Origin: an uncultured Arenicella sp.
GTDB taxonomy: Bacteria > Pseudomonadota > Gammaproteobacteria > Arenicellales > Arenicellaceae
Direction: 5' to 3'
DNA: 64,000 nt
NCBI GenBank assembly: GCA_947499305.1
Contig: CANMNN010000019.1
Span: forward strand, 1 to 64,000
The notes beneath the pieces are model-generated. The model did not search any database, was not told where the DNA came from, and saw only the letters and a program-made list of their open reading frames with translations. How positions within the stretch are numbered: the stretch's first letter is position 1; the number at the start of each line of letters is the position of its first letter. This document shows, piece by piece, positions 35,772 through 44,567 of this stretch. Both the position numbers and the translations under genes were made by a program.

Positions 35772-36808
35772 GCAAGCGAAAACTAAACCGACGTCAAGAA
35801 TGGCGTGCTGAAAAAATTCAGCAAGAGCGCCAGGAACGCTCGCAAAAGAAGGAGCGCGATCTCAGTAGGCAAGCACAATCCGGCGAACTCAGCAGCGAGC
35901 AACACGGCCTAATTATTTGCAGATACAGCAAGCACTTTGAAGTTGAAGCACTCGAAGGCGACGATCAAGGCCAAATCCATCGGTGTGTTTCACGCAATAA
36001 CTTAGGCACACTTGTAGCCGGAGATAAAGTAGTTTGGCGTGCAGGTGCCGAAAAAACCGGTGTAATAGAAAGCCGCTTAGAGCGCAACTCGATCCTTGAA
36101 CGCCCAGATAATTTTGGTAACCTAAAAGCCGTAGCAGCGAACATCAATCAAATGCTGATAGTAATTGCTTGCGAACCCGAACCCCAACCGAATTTGATTG
36201 ACCGCTATCTAGTCGCCGCCGAGTTAATGAATATCCGCCCGGTGTTAGTGCTCAACAAAGCAGACTTAATAAATCAGGATAATGCCGAGGCCTTGGAGAT
36301 ACTGCTAGATCGATACAATCAGCTTGGGTATCAAACTTGTAAGATTATCAGCTCAAGACATCAAGAGGCTCAACTTGGGAGCCTGCCCGAGTTAATTGAT
36401 CAACGAACAAGCATCGTCGTGGGCCAATCAGGCGTAGGAAAATCGTCATTCATAAACACCCTATTGCCAAGTGCGATGCTCGAAGTGGGCGAGCTATCCC
36501 AATCATCAGGTGAAGGCACACATACCACGACTAAGGCCAAACTATTCCATTTACCTTGCGGCGGACAATTAATCGACTCGCCAGGCATTCGCGATTTTAG
36601 CTTGTGGCACATCGACATTGAGCAACTCCAACACGGTTTTGTAGAAATCGCCAAATTGCTAGGAAACTGCAAATTCAGAAACTGTCAGCACGAGCAAGAA
36701 CCCGGCTGCGCTGTTTTGGCAGCCGTCGAAAGCGGCGAGATCGGCAAACAGCGCTTTAGTAGCTACGAGCGCACCAAAGAAGCCATCATCGAGCAACAGA
36801 AGCGCTAG
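35768..36808 (+). CDS. rsgA: Ribosome small-subunit biogenesis GTPase RsgA
   Basis: 346 residues. An N-terminal basic tail precedes an OB-fold and a circularly permuted GTPase, with the G4 motif LNKAD before the G1 P-loop GQSGVGKSS and G3 DSPG. The C-terminal zinc finger ligands lie in CKFRNCQHEQEPGC. It helps mature the 30S subunit. Start within the stop of the GIY-YIG gene. Confidence 0.96.
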   Translation: MSKRKLNRRQEWRAEKIQQERQERSQKKERDLSRQAQSGELSSEQHGLIICRYSKHFEVEALEGDDQGQIHRCVSRNNLGTLVAGDKVVWRAGAEKTGVIESRLERNSILERPDNFGNLKAVAANINQMLIVIACEPEPQPNLIDRYLVAAELMNIRPVLVLNKADLINQDNAEALEILLDRYNQLGYQTCKIISSRHQEAQLGSLPELIDQRTSIVVGQSGVGKSSFINTLLPSAMLEVGELSQSSGEGTHTTTKAKLFHLPCGGQLIDSPGIRDFSLWHIDIEQLQHGFVEIAKLLGNCKFRNCQHEQEPGCAVLAAVESGEIGKQRFSSYERTKEAIIEQQKR

Positions 36809-36831
36809 TCAATGCGAAAGATCGCCTCCAA

Positions 36832-36850
36832 TTTAGGCACTTAGCCTAAA
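36832..36850. terminator. Short hairpin between convergent rsgA and DUF1285 gene
   Basis: TTTAGGC (36832-36838) pairs with GCCTAAA (36844-36850) over a 5-base loop and overlaps the DUF1285 stop. The stem is short and lacks a long T run, so termination strength is doubtful. Confidence 0.4.
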
Positions 36851-37357
36851 ACGATAATCGCCGCTTTGCAGCCACAATTCATCGAATTCATCACCAGCGG
36901 CATCCATGGCCTCGCTTACCCACTGAAAGTAAACGCTTCGATTTAATCGAGCCCAAAGATCATAGCGCACATTGACATACGGCAACCATTGGCCTTGATA
37001 TTCACGCAACGTAACAGGATGCTGATCACCAACGATGATTTGCTCATGCGTATTAGTAACCGCGACCCAGGTGCCATCTATCCTCTCCATTTGATGAATC
37101 AAAAACGGCGTATCAACGACTTCTATCGCAAGCTTTTCAGCCGGAGTCACCAGAAAGTATTGACCATCTTCAAACCACAGAATACTTGCGAACAAGCCCA
37201 CTAACTTATCGCGTAAAATCGGCTCGCCTTCGTGAAACCAAAAACCGTTACCGTCGATTCTAATGTCGATGGTACCAACGTTGCTAGGTTTCCATAAATG
37301 CACTGGAGGCTGTTGTTTTGCGCTAATTTGCTCAGCGATTTCGTCAAGTCTTGTCAT
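36833..37357 (-). CDS. DUF1285 family protein
   Basis: 174 residues matching DUF1285 throughout: PPVHLWKPSNVGTIDIRIDGNGFWFHEG at the start, YFLVTPAEKLAIEVVDTPF in the middle, and PYVNVRYDLWARLNRSVYF at the end. The family is soluble and of unknown function, common in proteobacteria. Convergent with rsgA and divergent from the HIT gene. Confidence 0.92.
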   Translation of the reverse strand: MTRLDEIAEQISAKQQPPVHLWKPSNVGTIDIRIDGNGFWFHEGEPILRDKLVGLFASILWFEDGQYFLVTPAEKLAIEVVDTPFLIHQMERIDGTWVAVTNTHEQIIVGDQHPVTLREYQGQWLPYVNVRYDLWARLNRSVYFQWVSEAMDAAGDEFDELWLQSGDYRFRLSA

Positions 37358-37442
37358 GCGAAGCAGTATACCGAAAGTAAGCGAGCTTGCCAGTGACGAG
37401 CTGGCATGGCAGTCTTAATTCAACCCAACAATCGCTCAAATC

Positions 37443-37871
37443 ATGTACTCACTACACCCGCAACTCGCCGCTGATACCGAACTCATTGGCCGACTACCTC
37501 TAAGTGACGTGTTACTAATGAACAATGCGGAACTGCCTTGGGTAATCTTAGTGCCGCGCATAGAAGGCGCACTAGAATGGCACGCTCTTAGAGAAGACCA
37601 TCGAGCTCAACTACATCACGAGTCAATTCTTATTAGCAAAACATTAATGGAACGGTTTAATGGCGACAAATTAAATGTCGGCGCGATCGGAAACATGGTG
37701 CCACAACTTCATGTGCACCATGTGGTGAGATACAAAACCGACAGCGTATGGCCAAAACCTGTGTGGGGCAATATTGTCGACCAGCCATATTCAGCCGAGG
37801 TTTTAGAAAAAATGCTATCGCACTTACGCAAAGTACTAACCAAAATCAGCAAAACGTTCAGAGTTGACTAA
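37443..37871 (+). CDS. HIT-domain protein
   Basis: 142 residues of the histidine triad superfamily. The family motif H-x-H-x-H appears as QLHVHHVVR, with the third position shifted within the second H pair. LPWVILVPRIEGALEWHAL and LNVGAIGNMVPQLHVH follow the usual order. It is probably a nucleotide hydrolase or transferase; the substrate cannot be told. Confidence 0.88.
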   Translation: MYSLHPQLAADTELIGRLPLSDVLLMNNAELPWVILVPRIEGALEWHALREDHRAQLHHESILISKTLMERFNGDKLNVGAIGNMVPQLHVHHVVRYKTDSVWPKPVWGNIVDQPYSAEVLEKMLSHLRKVLTKISKTFRVD

Positions 37872-38248
37872 TCGCGCTTATGCTTTGAATAACATGAAAA
37901 CATTGAGTCACAACTCTAGCGCCAGCGAATAACACAGCCAAGAGCGCTAGCGAATAACTCAACCAGAGCACACTCAACATCGCTAACTTTTAATCAACCA
38001 AACTGGTTCTGCCGAGCTCCTCACAAGGCATGGAGAGGAGCTACTTCATACCAATGCTTTGTGCACGATAACTATTCTGGGAATACATGGCATAAAAACC
38101 TAATACGGCAAGCCGGTGCAGGGCTAAGAAACAGTCCGCGCATTATCCGCGGACCTAAACCTAAAAAACACGTAGAAACACCTAGCAACAATTTATGCTC
38201 GATAACCGCAACGTTTAAGGCTTCACACACAGAAGCTTGATATGAATT
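37872..38248. other. Intergenic region with short repeats and hairpins
   Basis: 377 bases, no gene. A 25-base direct repeat (units from 37919 and 37944, GCGCYAGCGAATAAC core) and an 8-bp inverted repeat AGCTCCTC/GAGGAGCT (38015-38022, 38035-38042) are visible. A third structure, the hairpin at 38134-38154, is listed as a terminator. Confidence 0.6.
38134..38154 (-). terminator. Probable terminator of the DUF481 gene
   Basis: GTCCGCG/CGCGGAC 7-bp GC-rich stem with a 7-base loop, followed on the minus strand by TGTTTCTT. It lies about 95 bases past the DUF481 stop. Confidence 0.55.
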
Positions 38249-38980
38249 CTAATTGGCAAAGTTGTAAACCAAGCTCACACTTGAAATAGTATCTGTCTCG
38301 TCAAAACCATCCGCTGGATCAGTATTGTGGCGAATTACAATTCCGGCTTTCAGAGCAAATTTTTCGTTCATCGACACCAAAATGGCTGCCTCGTTCTCGA
38401 CATATGTATTATCAGAGCCAATATCGGCCTTAAACGTGTCAATAAATTGGGTATTTGGCGTTAATTGATTTCGATAATCGGAACGCAATACAAATGTCGC
38501 ACCACTCAAGTCGTCGCCTTCAAGCTCGCTGCCATCATCGAGCAAAAACAGCTCAGATGTATCACGATATCCGACACCAACACCGACCTCCCAGGCCACT
38601 GGCTCGCTTTCAATCACCTTATAGCCATAACCCAGCGACGCACCAACTTGCTCAGTAAAACCATCAAAGTCATCATCTAAGTAAGACAAATTTAAGAAGA
38701 TATTGCTACGCTCAGACAATTCACGCTTTAACGTGTAATCGGCAGACAAGCTATCGGCAGAATCGATGTTATTGTTTGATGCTTTTAATGCAGCTAGGTC
38801 AAAGTGATTACTCCAGACCTCGCCTTCGTTCGAAAATTTCAAGCCAATATTGATATTTTCACTGTCTGTATTGCCACTCGCCTTAACTAGCCCAGCTTCA
38901 CCTTGACCCTTCCAGCCTTCCGCAAACGCAGCGTTAGAGATACATAGGCCAACAGCAAGAGTTAATAGTTTTGATTTCAT
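38249..38980 (-). CDS. DUF481 outer-membrane beta-barrel-like protein
   Basis: 243 residues from the ATG at 38980 (GAGA upstream). The upstream start at 39037 would place 19 polar residues before the signal peptide. The signal MKSKLLTLAVGLCISNAAFA is cleaved after AFA. The mature part is alternating strands such as GWKGQGEAGLVKASGNTDSE and ends VSLVYNFAN, with the C-terminal aromatic usual for outer-membrane proteins. DUF481 proteins are YdiY-like, of unknown function. Confidence 0.88.
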   Translation of the reverse strand: MKSKLLTLAVGLCISNAAFAEGWKGQGEAGLVKASGNTDSENINIGLKFSNEGEVWSNHFDLAALKASNNNIDSADSLSADYTLKRELSERSNIFLNLSYLDDDFDGFTEQVGASLGYGYKVIESEPVAWEVGVGVGYRDTSELFLLDDGSELEGDDLSGATFVLRSDYRNQLTPNTQFIDTFKADIGSDNTYVENEAAILVSMNEKFALKAGIVIRHNTDPADGFDETDTISSVSLVYNFAN

Positions 38981-39169
38981 TTTTTTCTCATTTGGTTCTG
39001 AAATTAGGGGCCGATTATTGCAGGGCGAGCGAAGCATTCAAGAGCAAGTAACAGATGTTAACAACAATCAAATCAGCAGATAGCTAATATGGACACCTAT
39101 AGGGTCGTATTTATCACTTTGCCTAGAGATTGAGGCAATAAACCAAAAATAGTCGACAATTTCCATTGA

Positions 39170-39210
39170 TTAATGATAATAATGATAATAATATAAATAT
39201 TGAAACCCTA
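39170..39210 (+). promoter_or_regulatory. Candidate operator upstream of the NO-response regulator
   Basis: Contains TGATAATAATGATA at 39174-39187 and ATAAATATTGAAACCCTA at 39193-39210. Both elements recur in the divergent EPS promoter at 50810-51019. If the TTG at 39166 were used as a start, this stretch would code a run of Asn/Asp, which is implausible and supports the ATG at 39226 and a regulatory role here. Confidence 0.55.
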
Positions 39211-39225
39211 CTCTGGACAACGTAC

Positions 39226-39819
39226 ATGAACAACAAAGAATATTACTCAACGGTCGAAGCAGCCAAACTACTCGGGGTATCCGTGCGCACGGTACAACTT
39301 TGGGTTGAAAACGGTTCGCTCGAGGCTTGGAAGACCGCTGGTGGACACCGAAGAATCGTATCTTCTTCCGTAGACGATTACATCTCTGCGCAGAATATTG
39401 ATACCGAGCAGCGCAATGCACACAAAACAATATTGGTTGTAGAAGACAACCCTACTGTCTCGAAATTTTACGAGGCCGCAATCAACTCATGGAAACTACC
39501 TATTGATGTTATTGTTAAAAACGATGGGTTTGAAGGTTTGGTCGAGATAGGCCGAAAGGTTCCAGACCTCGTCATATCAGATGTTTACATGCCAGGCATG
39601 GACGGCTTGCAAATGATTCGCTCTATGTACAAATCAAACCTACTCAACAGTGAGCAAATAATTATTATTAGCGGACTTACCGATGAAAGCATACAGGATC
39701 GAGGCGGCATTCCCGCTGGTGTCGATTCGTTTTCAAAGCCGGTAGATATAGAACAGTTAAAGCACGCCGTTATTAATAAATTATCACTTGAGAAAATTGC
39801 GGAGAGCCAGGCATCATGA
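39226..39819 (+). CDS. DNA-binding response regulator: excisionase/MerR-type HTH plus receiver
   Basis: 197 residues from ATG 39226. Residues about 1-55 form an HTH_17/MerR-like DNA-binding domain (YYSTVEAAKLLGVSVRTVQLWVENG, then AGGHRRIV). After a short linker comes a receiver domain from TILVVEDNPTVSKFY, with phospho-Asp119 in VISDVYMPGMDG and the switch lysine in DSFSKPVD. The HTH-first order is the reverse of OmpR/NarL regulators. It overlaps the H-NOX gene by four bases and is first in the H-NOX, kinase, Wzx unit, so it is the likely transcriptional output of that pathway. Confidence 0.88.
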   Translation: MNNKEYYSTVEAAKLLGVSVRTVQLWVENGSLEAWKTAGGHRRIVSSSVDDYISAQNIDTEQRNAHKTILVVEDNPTVSKFYEAAINSWKLPIDVIVKNDGFEGLVEIGRKVPDLVISDVYMPGMDGLQMIRSMYKSNLLNSEQIIIISGLTDESIQDRGGIPAGVDSFSKPVDIEQLKHAVINKLSLEKIAESQAS

Positions 39820-40361
39820 AAGGAATAATACTGTCCGAGTTCGTAGAGTTTATTGAACAAGCTCTTGGTGAAGATACCGCTCAGAAGATAATTGACGAGA
39901 GCGGCGTTGAATCTGACGGCGCTTACTCAAGGGTTGGCCTCTATGATTATCAAGAACTCATTCAATTACTGACACAAGCTGTAAGTGAAACTAAAACCGA
40001 TGCCTCTGTGTTGCTAGAGAAGTTTTCTGATCATCTTTTCATGGTGTTCAAACGAGATTACAGCCTCTTTTTCGACGGAGTTTCTTCAGCCGCTGAGATG
40101 CTAAAACAGATTGATGACCACATCCATGTAGAAGTTCAAAAACTGTACCCTGATGCCGAATTACCTTCGTTCAACTACACGCAACAAGGCAAGGTTTTAA
40201 CTTTAGATTATACCTCTCCGCGCCCATTAGCGGCGGTGGCTCATGCGCTTGTAGGAGCGTGCCTCAAGTTCTTCGGAAACAACGAAGTATTAGTCAGCAG
40301 CGATATCGCTGACGATCAAAAATCAGCAAGTTTCACCATCCACCTTGAGGCCGGCACGTAA
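39816..40361 (+). CDS. H-NOX (haem NO-binding) sensor protein
   Basis: 181-residue stand-alone haem-binding sensor. MKGIILSEFVEFIEQALGED is the usual H-NOX opening. The proximal haem ligand is His102, at the canonical position. The haem-propionate motif Y-x-S-x-R is Tyr132-Ser134-Arg136 in YTSPRPL. I see no distal tyrosine near residue 140, which fits NO rather than O2 sensing. In characterised bacteria H-NOX proteins inhibit or activate a neighbouring kinase; here the kinase gene starts 14 bases downstream. Start overlaps the stop of the response regulator. Confidence 0.92.
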   Translation: MKGIILSEFVEFIEQALGEDTAQKIIDESGVESDGAYSRVGLYDYQELIQLLTQAVSETKTDASVLLEKFSDHLFMVFKRDYSLFFDGVSSAAEMLKQIDDHIHVEVQKLYPDAELPSFNYTQQGKVLTLDYTSPRPLAAVAHALVGACLKFFGNNEVLVSSDIADDQKSASFTIHLEAGT

Positions 40362-40375
40362 CGCACGGCATTGCT

Positions 40376-42118
40376 ATGGGGGGTGATTTAGAAAAAAAAC
40401 TGAGCCTTGCTCAAGCGCGGTGCAAACGACTTAAAAGCGCGCGCGCTCAAGCTGAAAGCCTCCTCGAACAAAAGTCAAGAGAGCTCTTTGAAGCCAATCA
40501 AACGCTAGAAGCCACCCAACAGAAGCTCGAAGAAGATATCAAGCAAGCAACCTATGAGCTCAGTGTAACCAACAAACGATTACAAAACTCTCTCAATGAA
40601 CGCTCGGCATTTATTGGCCAAATGAGCCATGAAGTTCGCACACCGCTTAACGCGATCATCGGCTTGTCTGAAATACTACTTACGACCAAGCTTGATGAAG
40701 CTCAAAGCGACTATATAGATACTATCAATAGCGGCGCTCGTTCATTGATAGTGCTTCTGAACGACATGCTCGATATAACCAAAATCGAAGCTGGCCGCGT
40801 AGACATCAACCCACAGCCTGAAAACACCCATCGCATTCATAAAAACATCATTGCGATGTTTGCTCTAGAAGCGAAGGAAAAAGGGTTAAAGCTTGACTTC
40901 AGAATTGACCAGACCGTACCAACACGCATTTCGATTGATAAGGGTCGCTACAAGCAAATCATCAACAACCTAATTTCAAACGCACTAAAGAATACCGAAC
41001 GAGGCGGCGTATTAATCAATATTTCCTATGATAGCGACGTAATCTCAGAAGGCATGGGAATACTCAAAGTCAAAGTCGTCGATACCGGCGTAGGTATCGC
41101 CGAAGATCAGATTGAACGAATCTTTAATGCCTATGAACAAATCGGTCGACCCAACCAAGGGGTCGGCTTAGGCTTAGCTATTTGCCAGCAACTAAGCGAA
41201 TTGATGATGGGTAAAATCAGCTGCGAGAGCAAGGTGGGACGGGGTAGCATTTTCGAACTGACCCTACCCGTGTTGGCACTTCAAGATTCCAACTCAGACA
41301 TCAAACCCAGGCTCAGCTCACCTACAGCCGCGCTTCCATCTCTAGAGATTCTTATTGCTGAAGATAATCCGACCAATCAAAAAGTAATAACTGCTCAGTT
41401 ATCTCAATTAGGCCAGCGGGCCGACATCACCAACAACGGGGCCGAAGCTCTCGAAAAACTTAAAGTCAACGATTACGACGTTGTGATCTTAGACATCCTA
41501 ATGCCGGTAATGAATGGAGAAGAAACGATTAAATCAATACGCTCGTCAGATCCGGGAATTTCTCAGCAATATTGCATAGCGCTTACAGCGTCAAGTTATC
41601 AAGACCAGCAAGAACGTCTGCTCGGGCTTGGCTTCGATGCTTTTCTAAGCAAACCGCTCAGTTTAGATCAACTGATTGAGGCATTAAACGACGTTCCCAA
41701 GACCCCTCGAGTTCAAGCAAGTTTTGGGGGAAAATTCATGGAGCAAATTAGTGTTACCGAAGAAGCTAAATTCTCCTCATTTGACTTCAACTATCTTAAA
41801 ACACAATTTGGCGATGCTCACCTCAGTATTTTTCAAGAAATCGCTCCAACGTTTTTAGAGCATGCTTATCGCGAACTCGATCAACTTCTTGCAACCCACA
41901 CTCAAGGTCAGTATGAAAAAGTTAAGCGAATTTGTCATTCAATGAAGGGCGCAGCAAGCAGCATAGGCCTAAATCATCTCGCCAATACTCTACTCCAAAT
42001 TGAAAGCAAGGCAGGGACAGAAGAGGTTGGGAGTTTAGTCTCCGATGTTGAAACTATAATGAGTGATTTGAAACCGGTCATTCACGCCGAGCTCGATAAA
42101 GTGAAAAGGGCCCAGTAG
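40376..42118 (+). CDS. Hybrid histidine kinase (coiled coil-HisKA-HATPase-REC-Hpt), H-NOX partner
   Basis: 580 residues with no membrane helix, so cytoplasmic. A coiled coil (residues 1-75) is followed by HisKA with His85 in MSHEVRTPLNAI. The HATPase has N-box QIINNLISNALKN and G-boxes DTGVGIA and GVGLGLAI. The receiver has Asp373 in VVILDILMPVMNG, and a C-terminal Hpt has His521 in ICHSMKGAASSIG. The protein can thus run a full phosphorelay, probably to the HTH-receiver protein two genes upstream. It has no own sensor domain beyond the coiled coil, consistent with input from H-NOX. Confidence 0.9.
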   Translation: MGGDLEKKLSLAQARCKRLKSARAQAESLLEQKSRELFEANQTLEATQQKLEEDIKQATYELSVTNKRLQNSLNERSAFIGQMSHEVRTPLNAIIGLSEILLTTKLDEAQSDYIDTINSGARSLIVLLNDMLDITKIEAGRVDINPQPENTHRIHKNIIAMFALEAKEKGLKLDFRIDQTVPTRISIDKGRYKQIINNLISNALKNTERGGVLINISYDSDVISEGMGILKVKVVDTGVGIAEDQIERIFNAYEQIGRPNQGVGLGLAICQQLSELMMGKISCESKVGRGSIFELTLPVLALQDSNSDIKPRLSSPTAALPSLEILIAEDNPTNQKVITAQLSQLGQRADITNNGAEALEKLKVNDYDVVILDILMPVMNGEETIKSIRSSDPGISQQYCIALTASSYQDQQERLLGLGFDAFLSKPLSLDQLIEALNDVPKTPRVQASFGGKFMEQISVTEEAKFSSFDFNYLKTQFGDAHLSIFQEIAPTFLEHAYRELDQLLATHTQGQYEKVKRICHSMKGAASSIGLNHLANTLLQIESKAGTEEVGSLVSDVETIMSDLKPVIHAELDKVKRAQ

Positions 42119-42122
42119 CGTC

Positions 42123-43406
42123 ATGTTAAAGAGGTTCGACAATATTAAAAATTTTTTCGCGCAGAAAAATAGCGAAAGTGTTTTTCTCAAAAATCTTGGC
42201 TGGCTAGGAGTTAGCGAGGCCTTTGTTCGGGTTACCCGTTTAGTTACCGCCATTATTTTGGCTAGATTCATGGACCCATTGCTATTTGGGTTAGCCGCAC
42301 TTGTACTCACAATTAATGAACTCGTTCGAGTTTTTAATAGAAATGGCATCGGCGCAAAAATTGTTCAATGTTCAGATGACGAGTTGGCGACCATATGTAA
42401 CACCGCCTACAGGCTAAATTTTATTTTCTGCATTTGCTTATTCGTAATTCAATGCGCTGTAGCCTACCCTCTTGCCGAGTTCTATGATTCCCCAAAGCTA
42501 GTTCCGATGCTACAGGTGCTGTCTATAACCTATCTGCTCATGCCCTTTGGGATGGTACAAGCCTCTTTGATTCAGCGAGAACAACGCTTAAAAACTGCAG
42601 CGATGATCGATGGCGGACAAGTCGGCATTGATAACATTATTACTTCTTTGCTGGCAATTGCTGGTTTCGGAGCCTGGGCCATAGTGCTCCCCAAATTTTT
42701 AACGTCACCGATCTGGGTGCTTGGTTATCGACGAGCAATATACTGGCGACCCAACGGGCCTTTTTTAACCTTCGGTTTGTGGCGAGACGTATTAGAGTTT
42801 GGCCGTTACTACCTCAGTATAGAAGTCTTAAAAACCGCTCGTTTAAACCTAGACAACATGATCATTGGACGACTGCTTGGCATGGAAGCGTTAGGTCTTT
42901 ATTATTTTGCGCGCAATGCAGGTTTAGGCTTCAGCCTCACTTTGATTAACGCCATCAATTCGGCGCTCTACCCAAATCTATGCGAAGTTAAAAATGATCA
43001 GAACGAACTTAAAAGGCGCTTCACAAAAAATTTAAAACACATCGCGTTGATCGCGTTGCCGCTAATTACATTACAAGCAAGCTTGGCATTTATATACGTA
43101 CCAATCGTTTTTGGAGAACAGTGGGTTGAAGCCGTGCCAATCTTAACCCTACTTTGCCTATCTGCGCTTCCTAGGCCATTGGCTGAAAGCGCCTCTGCTC
43201 TGGTGCTAGCGACAGGCAAGATATCGATCGATTTTAACTGGAATGTGATGATGACCGCTTTGTTCGTCGCATCTGTTTACGCCGCTTCTCAGTTCAGTCT
43301 TTTCATCGTTGCCAGCGCGGTCTTAGTTATCTATGCAATTACTCACCCACTTTATTTAGCGTACGCATGGAGGCGCATATTCAATGAAAGAGAAAGCTAT
43401 GCGTGA
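42123..43406 (+). CDS. Wzx/PST-type polysaccharide flippase
   Basis: 427-residue multi-pass membrane protein of the MATE-like polysaccharide exporter family. About 12 hydrophobic helices are visible. Conserved features include LGWLGVSEAFVRVTRLVTAIILAR at the start, and LNLDNMIIGRLLGMEALGLYYFARN in the middle. It flips lipid-linked repeat units across the inner membrane. It begins four bases after the kinase stop with no strong ribosome site of its own, so it is probably translated by coupling. That places EPS export on the same message as the NO-sensing genes. Confidence 0.88.
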   Translation: MLKRFDNIKNFFAQKNSESVFLKNLGWLGVSEAFVRVTRLVTAIILARFMDPLLFGLAALVLTINELVRVFNRNGIGAKIVQCSDDELATICNTAYRLNFIFCICLFVIQCAVAYPLAEFYDSPKLVPMLQVLSITYLLMPFGMVQASLIQREQRLKTAAMIDGGQVGIDNIITSLLAIAGFGAWAIVLPKFLTSPIWVLGYRRAIYWRPNGPFLTFGLWRDVLEFGRYYLSIEVLKTARLNLDNMIIGRLLGMEALGLYYFARNAGLGFSLTLINAINSALYPNLCEVKNDQNELKRRFTKNLKHIALIALPLITLQASLAFIYVPIVFGEQWVEAVPILTLLCLSALPRPLAESASALVLATGKISIDFNWNVMMTALFVASVYAASQFSLFIVASAVLVIYAITHPLYLAYAWRRIFNERESYA

Positions 43407-43439
43407 TCATCGACCAGAAAGCCTAAGGGAGAAAACCAA

Positions 43440-44462
43440 ATGACCAATATGAAAAACACTGATCGTTCGGACTCTGATCTTTCGGACAAGGAACCACTCG
43501 TTAGTGTGGTCATTCCTGTTTACAATGTTGAGCAGTATATTGAAGAAGCACTCAAGTCGGTGCTCAGCCAGTCCTATACCAATCTCGAAATCATAATTGT
43601 TGATGACGAAAGCCCTGATCAGTCAATAGAACTCATAAAGAACACTTTTGACGACTCGAGAATTCAAATTATTGAACAAAAAAATCGAGGTCTAGCGGGC
43701 GCGCGAAACACAGGAATTCGCCATGCAAAAGGCGAGTATGTGGCCTTTTTGGATTCTGATGATCATTGGCAAAACAGCAAACTAGAGAAACACCTTGCGT
43801 TCATGGTACAACACCCTGAATACGGCGTAAGCTTTTGCTCTTCGATGTTTATTGATGAACAAAATCGGCCGCTTGGACGCCTCCAGCAACCAAAGAAAAA
43901 GTACGACTACAGAGCAAGCGACATCTTCTGTCGCAATCCAATAGGCAACGGTTCAGTGCCTGTTATACGCAAAAAAATTCTTGATCAGATAGAGTTTAAA
44001 AGTGACGACAAAGACCACACTCAATATTTTGATGAATCGCTCAAACAATCGGAGGACATTGATTGCTGGACGCGAATTGCCATTCTAACAGGCACTAAAT
44101 TTCACTACATAGACGAACCACTAACCAACTATCGCCTCAATAGCGGGGGCCTGTCCGCTGACGTCGACAAACAATTTGAAACTTGGTCAGCATTGCTCGA
44201 AAAGCTAGAAGGCTATGCCCCTCTTTTTGCCAAGGAATACGGACCAATCGCTAAAGCCTTTCAATATCGATACCTAGCACGACGTTGTGTGTTTCAAGCC
44301 CAAGGCGCGCCCGCTATCAAGCTCATGTGGCGAGCACTTAAAACAAGACCTCTAGCACTGTGCTATGAGCCGGTAAAAACGATCGAGACATTGCTAGCGT
44401 CGTTAGCACTGAGCATTATGCCCACCTCAATGCAGAAGAAACTGCTCGAAAGATTTATTTAG
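43440..44462 (+). CDS. Family 2 glycosyltransferase
   Basis: 340 residues, GT-A fold. LVSVVIPVYNVEQYIEEAL is the N-terminal motif. IIVDDESPDQS and AFLDSDDHWQ hold the nucleotide and metal-binding aspartates, and SEDIDCWTRIA is the catalytic-base region. It is 33 bases after the flippase with GGGAG ahead of the start. It is probably one of the transferases building the EPS repeat unit; the sugar cannot be told. Confidence 0.9.
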   Translation: MTNMKNTDRSDSDLSDKEPLVSVVIPVYNVEQYIEEALKSVLSQSYTNLEIIIVDDESPDQSIELIKNTFDDSRIQIIEQKNRGLAGARNTGIRHAKGEYVAFLDSDDHWQNSKLEKHLAFMVQHPEYGVSFCSSMFIDEQNRPLGRLQQPKKKYDYRASDIFCRNPIGNGSVPVIRKKILDQIEFKSDDKDHTQYFDESLKQSEDIDCWTRIAILTGTKFHYIDEPLTNYRLNSGGLSADVDKQFETWSALLEKLEGYAPLFAKEYGPIAKAFQYRYLARRCVFQAQGAPAIKLMWRALKTRPLALCYEPVKTIETLLASLALSIMPTSMQKKLLERFI

Positions 44463-44493
44463 CGAGTGAACATATAATCACAGGCGCTTTTTT
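44461..44493 (+). terminator. Probable terminator of the regulator-to-GT operon
   Basis: AGCG and GTGA pair with TCAC and CGCT across an interrupted stem, and TTTTTT follows. Located immediately at the glycosyltransferase stop. Confidence 0.55.
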
Positions 44494-44567
44494 AAAAATG
44501 AGACGTGAAAATTCAGAGCTCATCTTGAAAAAACAGAAACCTATTTTATTGTCCTTTAAAAATACTT

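Noticed and set aside
39166-39225. Upstream TTG start for the HTH-receiver protein
   Set aside because: It would translate the TGATAA repeat into an Asn/Asp run and has no ribosome site; the ATG at 39226 begins the HTH domain directly.
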